Of a stretch of 11,208 nt of DNA, positions 1 through 8,200 are shown one piece after another. The translations under genes were made by a program, and so were the position numbers. This stretch comes from Ochromonadaceae sp. CCMP2298. Lineage: Eukaryota; Sar; Synurophyceae; Ochromonadales; Ochromonadaceae. Under the pieces are notes generated by a model. That model searched no databases, had not been told where the DNA came from, and saw nothing but the letters and a program-made list of their open reading frames with translations. The stretch covers positions 1 through 11,208 of the forward strand of contig MU634596.1 of the NCBI GenBank assembly GCA_026770595.1, in the 5' to 3' direction. How positions within the stretch are numbered: position 1 is the first letter of the stretch; each line of letters opens with the position of its first letter.

Positions 1-26
1 TATCCCCCTATCCCCCTTTCCCGTAG

Positions 27-1252
27 GTGGATGAGAACAAAAGAGCCGCGTTGCTTAAGGCGCTGGACAGGGCGGAAGCGCAAAGAACCGTTGTTTTCTG
101 CAATACCATAGACCAGTGCAGGCGGGTGGAGAACATTCTGCAGCGAGACGACCGCAGGGACAAAATGAGGTATATTTACGTATAAACGTATAATACTATT
201 TTATAGTATTTTGGACGCATAATTTCGTATTGACTTATTAACCCACCTACCACACCACACCACACCACACCACACACAATGCCTCCCTTTCACCCAATAC
301 CCCCCCCCTCCCCTCACGCATACCCACCCGTCCCCTCCACCCCACACACACAGGTCCGTGCACTCATACCACGGCGCAGTCGACGCCGCCACTCGCGACG
401 CCAACTTAATAGAGTTCAGCCGGCCCCTACTAACAAAGCCAGCCATTCTCATTTCCACCGACAGAGCCTCCAGAGGTATACCTGTACATACACTTATACC
501 AACAACTTCACTTACACCTACACATACACCTACACATGCACCTACACCACACCTACACCTACACGCACACCTACACAACCAAAACCCACGTTATTATACA
601 CATACATATAAAACCACCCAATTATACACAACTAATCATATAAACCCACCCTACAGGCATGGATTTTAACAAGGCCCACGTCGACCACGTTATTTTGTTT
701 GACTTCCCCGCAGAGCCCAGGTTAGGAAAATAGGAGTAATTATCGTGTGAAGGGTGTATATAGGGTATAGGAGTAAAAATATATATGATGCCGTACCGAC
801 TCTCACTCTAACATCTTTCCTGTTCACTCCCTCAAACACCCTTGAATGCCCAGCGAGTACCTCAGACGCGTGGGGCGCACCGGGCGCGCTGGCAGGTACC
901 TATTCAACCCTCCCTTAGTGTGTGACACCTACCTATTAAAACCTCCATTTGCCACACCTACCTATATGCTCTTCTTACGTTTAACACACTGCTCCTACAC
1001 GTTCGTACGTACTTTGACATTAAATACCCCATCGCCTTCTACAGGGAAGGCATGGCGACCATCCTGGCCTACGGGCGACAGGTACCCGGTTTATCTATCA
1101 TTTTTCCCCCTATATATTTTTTTACCTCGTTGTACCCAATTTATCCCCATTTGTACCTAATTTACCCCTATTTGCCTATTTAGGTGGCCGTCGCCAAGAC
1201 CGTTATGCGCGCCAGCATAGAGGGCAAGAAGATCGAGCCCGGGGGGGGCTAA
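27..1252 (+). CDS. DEAD-box ATP-dependent RNA helicase, C-terminal RecA lobe (5' part outside the window)
   Basis: Six exons join in frame: 27-169, 354-475, 657-720, 854-895, 1045-1081 and 1184-1252 (stop TAA at 1250-1252). They give 158 residues of a helicase C-terminal lobe. Visible motifs are motif IV TVVFCNT (residues 21-27), the SVHSYHG segment (49-55), motif V STDRASRGMDF (82-92) and motif VI YLRRVGRTGRAGR (112-124). All introns are GT-AG and 102-184 nt long, with donors GTATAT, GTATAC, GTTAGG, GTACCT and GTACCC. The first in-window exon follows an acceptor at 25-26, so the DEAD lobe lies upstream. DEAD-box proteins remodel RNA using ATP. The arginine before RVGRTGR, where many members have His, and the short tail after motif VI recall organellar plant-type members, but the subfamily is a guess. 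The gene converges on the large minus-strand gene. Confidence 0.92.
249..278 (+). repeat. ACACC pentanucleotide microsatellite in helicase intron
   Basis: A short tandem array of the ACCAC/ACACC unit inside the 170-353 intron. The rest of this intron is also C/A/T-rich and almost free of G on the sense strand. Open frames across it are low-complexity translations, not genes. Confidence 0.85.
511..577 (+). repeat. ACACCT hexamer-like microsatellite in helicase intron
   Basis: Degenerate tandem copies of CACCTA / CACATA inside the 476-656 intron. It is G-depleted on the coding strand, like the other introns of this gene. Confidence 0.85.
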
Positions 1253-1385
1253 TCTTCCTATTTCTGTGAACCTTGTGATTTACGATCATAAACCTTGTAA
1301 ATAGAAACAGAAAGTGACTCCACTGTATTTTACCAGATGATGGTGCGGGATTTTGCGTGGTACAGTACGTACCGTCTTGATTCAA

Positions 1386-1419
1386 AATAACCAATGGCGG
1401 TTATTGTAGAAATTTCTAC
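1386..1419. repeat. Two adjacent perfect inverted repeats
   Basis: AATAACC (1386-1392) pairs with GGTTATT (1399-1405) around a 6-nt loop. It is followed directly by the perfect 14-bp palindrome GTAGAAATTTCTAC (1406-1419). They lie about 130 nt after the helicase stop codon, so they could fold in its 3' UTR. Confidence 0.8.
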
Positions 1420-1464
1420 TGACGACACAAGCATATAATCAAATCCAAGCAAGAAAATTCTATT

Positions 1465-1499
1465 GCTCCTCCTCGTATAGAACCTAGATGAGGAGGAGC
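1465..1499. repeat. 10-bp perfect stem hairpin GCTCCTCCTC / GAGGAGGAGC
   Basis: The left arm is 1465-1474, the right arm is 1490-1499 and the loop is 15 nt. Weaker outer pairing is visible between AAGAAAAT to the left and ATTTTCTT to the right. Function unknown. It may be a 3' UTR structure of the helicase transcript or the remains of a foldback element. Confidence 0.8.
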
Positions 1500-1620
1500 T
1501 ATAGATCCACATAAAATATAATTTTCTTCTATTCCAAACTTCTGTGTAATTGGGAGATGCCGAAGGTATCTGGGTTTATATGGAGCACCACTTCTTGGCC
1601 GATATGGTTGGCATGTAAGG

Positions 1621-1640
1621 CTCGAGTGGAACCACTCGAG
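1621..1640. repeat. Perfect 9-bp hairpin CTCGAGTGG-AA-CCACTCGAG
   Basis: A perfect inverted repeat with a 2-nt loop. The core CGAGTGG / CCACTCG recurs around 2204-2247 next to the stop codon of the minus-strand gene, so the two sites may be related. Confidence 0.85.
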
Positions 1641-1663
1641 CGGCTCTGTCCAAAATTGAAGGT

Positions 1664-1684
1664 GGGTTGGGTGGGTTGGGTGGG
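1664..1684 (+). other. G-quadruplex motif
   Basis: Five GGG runs lie on the plus strand (1664-1666, 1669-1671, 1673-1675, 1678-1680, 1682-1684), separated by loops of 1-2 nt. Four runs are enough for a canonical short-loop G-quadruplex. It begins 23 nt after the hairpin at 1621-1640. It could affect 3'-end formation of the plus-strand transcript. Confidence 0.8.
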
Positions 1685-1904
1685 AGGTGTGGAATGAGGA
1701 GGGATGTATGTTCTGAGTTGGTGGGGTGGGAGGTAGGTGGTAAGGAGCCTTCCTGCGCGGTGGGTATGTAGGTATGGTAGTATGGACAGGTATGGTGTAT
1801 GCGTATGGGAGACACGATGTACACAATATAGGGCGTCTGAGAGTAGAGAGCATCATCTAACAGGATCTCAACACCTAGGAAGCATAGGACCCTCCAAACT
1901 GCCG

Positions 1905-1921
1905 GCTTTTTTGGAAAAAGC
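1905..1921. repeat. 7-bp hairpin GCTTTTT-TGG-AAAAAGC
   Basis: A perfect small stem-loop in the convergent intergenic region. It resembles a bacterial terminator only superficially. In this eukaryotic context it is recorded as an inverted repeat of unknown role. Confidence 0.6.
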
Positions 1922-2018
1922 TGTGCGGGGTAGGAGTGAATTTTAACGGTTCAAGTTTTAGTACGTACAGTAGACTCTTTCTGGCCTTAATTTCTTAAGT
2001 AACTAAAACGTCATTCGA

Positions 2019-2075
2019 ATGCATATTAAACCCCCTCTTTATATACTATTATGTGTATAAAACCCCTTTCTCTGC
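2019..2075 (+). repeat. Two intron-type repeat units outside any mapped intron, in inverted orientation
   Basis: Two units reading ...TATTAAACCCCCTCT... and ...TGTATAAAACCCC... on the plus strand. They match the reverse complement of the repeat that fills the minus-strand gene's introns (TTTAATACACATTATAG on plus), so their orientation is opposite to that inside the gene. They lie 3' of the stop codon at 2250. They could mark a 3' UTR or intergenic insertion of the repeat. Confidence 0.6.
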
Positions 2076-2210
2076 ACAAAAATGCGATATATATACATAT
2101 ATCTTTAAATGGCTTCGTTAACAAAGTTAGGAAAACTAAATACAATATGTGCTGGTGCTCGTAAGGTAGGGTTGGTATAGGGCAAAGGAGCGTGCTAGAA
2201 GTACGAGTGG

Positions 2211-2256
2211 ACGAGTGGATCAACTCGTAATTTAGAAATCCACTCGTATTTACGAG
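2211..2256. repeat. Overlapping hairpins at the 3' end of the minus-strand gene
   Basis: ACGAGTGGAT (2211-2220) pairs perfectly with ATCCACTCGT (2238-2247) across a 17-nt loop. The palindrome CTCGTATTTACGAG (2243-2256) overlaps it and covers the TAA stop codon (2250-2252, read on minus). The two stems share bases 2243-2247, so they exclude each other. A role in 3'-end formation or termination is inference. Confidence 0.65.
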
Positions 2257-5200
2257 CGGAAGCCGCACTGCGCGATGTCCCTGTCGTAGTTGTCCGACTT
2301 GCCCGAGCGAGTGTTGCACTGCACGTTTATATTGAGGCTTATAGAGGGTATTTCATGTTAACATGTATCATAAAGTGTATATCGTAGGGGGTATGTAATA
2401 GGGGGTATATTTGATGTTATATATTACCTGACGATGTAGTGTACTGGGTTTAAAGGTAGGGTAAAAGGGGGTTAAATACATATTAGGGTATAAAAGGAGG
2501 GGGATAATACATTAAGGGAGAGGGGGGATACACATTTACAGCATAGAATAGAGTTAAAGAGGGGGGACAGGTGACAGAGACTTACTCCAGTAAGTGGGGA
2601 TGTACAGGAAGTCCCCAGGAGTCAGGATAACCTCGTTGCCCTTGACCTGAGTTGGGGTTTAATACACATTATAGTATAGGAGAGGGGTTTAATACACATT
2701 TTATAGTATAGGAGGGGACTTAATACACATTATAGTATAGGAGGGGGGATTAAATACGCATTATAGTATAGAAAGGAGGGGGTTATTTACCTTCGCGTAA
2801 TTGGGAAACTTTATAGTATCCGGTTTGGACCAATCCACCTGGAGGGATAAGTACATGTAGCATATAGAATAGGGGGTAATTTACAAAATACACATAAGGT
2901 TTTGGAGTGGTTTTAATACATATTTAGGGTATAGAATAGGGGGTTAAACACATATTAAGGGGAACAATAAGTAGGGTACCTGGCTGTGACGGCCGCTGGG
3001 GTGGGATGAATCCAGCATGTGCATGTCCTTGCACTGGGTTTAATACACATTATAGTATAGAAGGAGGGGTTTTAATACACAGTAGGGTATAGGATGGGGT
3101 TTAATACACATTATAGTATAGAAGGAGGGGAATGAGTGCAGTTGGTATACAACGAGGAGGAAAAAAACATGTCAGGTATAGGACGGGGGGTACACATTTA
3201 CAGTATAGAGAGGGGGGGACAGGGGCAGAGGGACAGTGTGGGGAGAGGGGGTACAGAGGGGGACAGGGGACAGGGGATAAGGTAGGTGTCAGTCATACCT
3301 GATTGGGGCGGGTAAGTATGTAAGTGTGTATTAAAATCCCTTTTTCTAAACTGGAAATGTACTTTTAAACCTCTATTCTATTTTAAAAACGTGTATTAAA
3401 ACCCTACAGTGCAAGTGTACATTGAATCCTCTATTCTATACAAATGTGTATTAAACCCTCATACCTGGTTGGTGTGTGCGAGGATCCACCTTCACATTCG
3501 ATATACTATTCGACAAACTATACTATAAACAATACTATAAACTATTCTATAAACTATAAGATAACCTATACGATATACTAGAATATACACTATTCTATTC
3601 TATATACTAAACTATATACGATAACTAATACTTTATTTCCATACCTGGTTGGGGTGTGTGAGTATCCACCTACGCATGCCCGCCAGCTCCACTACACTGT
3701 TCCGAGACCCGTCAAAGTGAGCTTCGGCTATGACCGAGCGCATGCCGAATCTCGTATTAATTAAGACATTTGCAGTATTCAAGAGAGGGTTTAATAAATA
3801 TTTGCAGTATAAATAAGAGGGTTTTATACACATTTGCAGTATAAAAGGGAGGATTAAATACATATATATAGTAGTATGGGTTTTATTACCCATCAATATA
3901 GGTTTAAATATACATTCGAATGGGAAGGGGAAAAAGGTGGATGAGATATACCTGCAGTGGATGCCCTTTTGCTCCCGCGGATCTACCAAGAGCAGATTCT
4001 TGACTGGCTTAAAGAAAGGTAGCTCGTCGAATAGCCAGCTGTTGCCAGAATCCGAGGACTGAGAAGAGGAACAGATAAAATATTACATATAAATAATAAT
4101 ATATATATATATAAAATATATATAATGTGAATAGTGGGTATTAGAAAAAAGAGGATTAAAAGAATAATAGATAAATAATGCGAATAGTGAGCAATAGTAG
4201 GAAATATTAGAGAACAGGAATTAAAAATAATAATATAATAAATATTATTCAGGAACAGACAAAAATAATCTGAATAGTATTAGAGAAAAGGGAATAGAAT
4301 AATAGAACAATGGAATATTGGTCGGAATTCTCACCACTCGGAAGTATTGGTGCTCCCTCTCTTCCATTGACTTGTTGTGATTCTTTACCGCCAACTCCAC
4401 CTGGGTTGATGGGTTTGAAACACATTAGAAAGAGGGGAATAAACATTAGGGTATAGGAGGGGGCTAATACCCGTTTACAGTATATAGAGGGGTTAAATAC
4501 AGATTTGTTAAGTGGGATAAATACATATTTGTGAAGGGGGAAAAATACAAATTATCAGCATATGAAGAAGGGAGATGGGGGATGAATACGCCTTTACCCA
4601 TTCATCGAAGGTATTTTTCACGATATTGGTAGGGGGGGTCCATCCCTTGCCCTCCTCTGTTCGCAGGAACTTGCCCTTGGCGTTGCGCCAGTACATGAAG
4701 TGATTGGAGATGGAGGTCTCTAAAAATAGAGGGTGAAATAGAGGGAATGCAGAGAGAGGAGAAAAACGATAAATAAGATGCAAAAAGTGGAAAATAAAAA
4801 TTGTGGGAAGAAAAATAGAGAAAAAACTAACAAAATGCAGAAAATATGCGAAAAGGAGGACAATCAGTACCTGTGCGGTAGGCTTTGTGTCCTAGCTTTT
4901 TAGAGAGGTAGTCGATGTCAGACCACTTCTTGGCAACTGCGTCGATTTCTGGTATGTTATAGGCCACAAAAGGCTTCTCGGCTAGAGAATATAAATAGAA
5001 GGGGGTATAATCACAAATAGAAGGGGGTATAATCACAAATAGAAGGGGTATGGATATAAAGAGGGGGAAATATTAATATCATAAATAGAAGGGGGAATGA
5101 ATATTGATAAAGAAAAGGGGGGAACATAAATATTAATAAATAGAAGGGTACGAATATCACAAAGAGAAGGGGGAAAATACGAATAGTACGAAGAGAAGGG

Positions 5201-8200
5201 GAAAATATGAAAATTACAGGGAAATATTATGCAGAAAATAAGAAAAAAATGTGCGAAAAGTACGACAACTATTTTTACCTGTACGGTAGTTGTAGGCTGA
5301 GCGGAGCTGTGTGGCGTTCGTGTAATCGAAGTGGCAGAGGGTGTCGTAGTGCGTGGGGGGTATGTCGGTATTATCTGATAAAGATAAAGGGGTTAAAATT
5401 ATATACATAATTGGTCGAAATATAGATAGTATAATGGATAGTATAATTGATAGTATAATAGTAGTTTAATAGATAACAGTATAAAAGAACAGTATAATAG
5501 ATAAAAATATAATATCTAACAATATAATAGATAATATAATAGATAATGTACCTGGATTCCAGTTGTGGCTGATGTCCAGCATGCTGAATGACTTAGGATA
5601 ATTAGCTGAGGGGTGGATGGGGCACTCCGCGGGGTGCTTTAATGGGTATGTGGTGTAAAGGAGAGGGTTTAATGGGTTTGTGGTGTAGAGGAGAGGACTT
5701 AAAAGGTGTGGTGTAGAGGGTTTAATAGATACCTTAGAGACCGAGCTGTGGTGGTTGGCGAATGGGGCCCAGGCTTTGAACTCTGTCTGTTTGTCTATGT
5801 GGCTATGCAGATCGCCTACATTGGCGTTGAATCGAGCTAGCACACCAGCCACCACCCCCTGCCCCCCCCCGCTGGCTCCCGTGCCTGCGCCCACACCAAC
5901 ACCTGCGCCTGTGCCTGCACCTGCACCATCCAGCGGGGGCAGCGGGCTGAATTCCTTCCACTTAACGGCCCCCCCATCCCCACCCACAAATAATCCAGGC
6001 CTCGCCCTTCTCAGTGCTTCTCCCCCCTGGGGATAGAGGGGGTTTAATACACATTATAGGATAGAAATTAAGGGTTTAATACTTATTATAGGATACAATT
6101 AGGATGTTTAATACCTTCCTCTGCAGCAATTCATACGTAGGGCCCAGAATCAAGTCTGCGTATTTATTTATCTGCTCCGTCGCGCGGGTGGATTTATCCT
6201 CACCTAAGGGGTTTAATACATTATATGATAGAAGGTGGGTGGTTAAAAGAGATTATAGGAGGGGGTTATATACACATTATAGAAGGGGTTTTGATACACA
6301 TTATAGGAAGGGGTTTAATACACATTATAGTATAGAAGGGAGTTTAATTCAAAAAGGGGGGGTTTAAATACATATTATAGTACAGAGGTGGTTAAATACA
6401 TATTATAGTATAGAGGGGGTTCAATACATATTTCGGTACAGAGGGGGGGGGGTTAAATAAATATTTCAATACGGAGGGGGTTCAATATAAATTAGAGGAA
6501 CAAGTACACATTATAGGAGGAGATTTAATTCATTATAGGAGGCTATATACACACTATATGGTTTTCCTCACTATCTGACTGAAAAGTGTGCTTCTTCGAC
6601 CCCCTCGATTTAGAGTACATCTGGCTTTCTGTGGTCATTTTTTGCAGCAATTTCAGGAGCACGGGGTTTTGGGTTGTTAGTTATCGGTTAAGGGGTTAAG
6701 GTTTGCGTAGTTATACCTATACACCTATGTTGTACCTTGTGAGATTTTTCGCAGCCAGTAAGAAGGCACGGGATGGACGCCGAAGTGGGGCAGGATGGCT
6801 TTGGGGACAATTCCCGGCATGGAGTCGTAGTTAATGATCAGCCCGCGCTGTCTTAAAACCCCCTACGGGATGGTATGGATTATGGGAATAGGATAATAGT
6901 TAAGACACAAACACATACGCATACGCATACGCATACGCATACGCATACACATACACATGTACATAATATACCTGTACGGAGCCGTTTCGGTCTAGGTAGC
7001 TCCCCCACTTCTCCAGATTGCGAATCGCATGCGTGCATAGCATGTTCAGGTGCGCTGATAGTGCATTGGTGTTATGGGTTATTGGGGTTGAGTTTAGTGG
7101 GTTATAGTGGGTAATGTTGAGTGTAGTGGGTTCAGTGGGTTTACTGGATTGAGTGGGTTATAGTGGGTTTGTCAGAATAAGGGGTTTAGTCTCATCTCAG
7201 TGCATAGCAGTTGTTTTTTGCATTTCATTACATAGCAGGGGTGGGATTTACAGGGTTTTAGAGAATTTAAAGGGTTTAAAAGGGTTTTAAAAGTCTCACC
7301 CGCGCACCACGCCTCATTCGGTGTGCTGCCCGAAGCGTGCCGAGCGATGGAATCCTTCACGTCTATAGGGTTTCATACACATTATAGTATAGGAGAGGGG
7401 TTTTATACACATTTTATAGTATAGGAGGGGATTTGATACACATTATAGTATAGGAGGGGGTTTAATACACAATATAGGATAGGAGGGGGTTTAATACGAA
7501 AAGTATAGGAGGGGGTTACATACCTTGGGGGGGATGGCGCTTTGATCGCATACAGGGTGCGTTACCTATGCCGAAGGGAGGAGGAGGGGGGTGCCGAAGC
7601 ATGATTAGTAGAGTAATAGTATAAAAGAGGTAGAGAATGGGTACACACCTGCATACATACATAAATAAATACACGGAATAACAGATAGATATATAGATAG
7701 ATACATACATACGGGCCTTACCGTTGTTGTTCTTGAGCGGATCCATGTGGGACATCATCGTCTGCGCTGGCTCCCGGTAGAGGAATACCCACGGTACCTT
7801 AGTAGGGGGGAGAAGGGGGTTTAATACACAATGGATTATAGAAGTGGGTTTAATACACATTATAGTATAGGTGGGGGTAGGGGGGGGGGGGTTAGGAGGG
7901 GCGGAGTGTGATTAGTAGAGTAATAAGTAGTAGAATAAGAGTAGTACAGGTACAAGAGCAGCAGCAGAGCAGCACAGCAGAGATACTACTATATATTATA
8001 CTACATACCTCCGGGAATGCCTCCAGTGCTATACCCATCTGCGTAACCGTAATCGACTGGAATTTGAAGAACAGATGGGTGTGAAAAGGGGACCTCCCCA
8101 TAAGCCTTGTTTAACAGATGCGTAGGAAGGGTTTAATAGAAAGGGAGGGTTAAATAGGTGAATATGAAAGGGAGGGTTTAATAGATTTATAATATTTTAT

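Larger units (their letters stand above)
1253..2249. other. Convergent intergenic region, no gene recognised
   Basis: About 1 kb separates the stop codon of the helicase (plus) from the stop codon of the sulfotransferase-JmjC gene (minus), so it must contain both 3' UTRs. I see no ORF with recognisable protein features and no tRNA or snRNA signature. It does contain several perfect short inverted repeats, a G-quadruplex motif and two stray units of the intron repeat family, listed separately. The longest minus-strand open frame (1416-1856) is rich in Thr, Pro, His and Tyr and looks non-coding. Confidence 0.6.

Noticed and set aside
201-578. Minus-strand Cys/Gly/Val-rich open frame
   Set aside because: A translation of ACACC/CACCTA microsatellites within helicase introns, opposite to a well-supported helicase exon.
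1416-1856. Possible 146-codon minus-strand gene in the intergenic region
   Set aside because: Low-complexity Thr/Pro/His composition from the TGGG-rich plus strand, no recognised motif, and it crosses two hairpins and the G-quadruplex motif.
1905-1921. Rho-independent terminator
   Set aside because: The window is clearly eukaryotic, and the stem is AT-rich without the expected GC stem and T-tract on a gene's sense strand.
1359-1975. A ~600-bp transposon bounded by GTACGTAC-containing inverted repeats (1366 and 1962)
   Set aside because: The match beyond GTACGTAC is short and gapped, and GTACGTAC also occurs at about 1007, so chance is likely.
1253-2249. tRNA or spliceosomal snRNA gene
   Set aside because: I looked for cloverleaf stems, A/B boxes and conserved snRNA 5' ends and saw none. 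A tRNAscan-SE or Infernal run would be decisive.
2647-7523. Interstitial telomeric repeats, because GGGTTTAA recurs
   Set aside because: The unit is ~30 bp with a long non-telomeric part. There are no tandem TTTAGGG or TTAGGG heptamers or hexamers.
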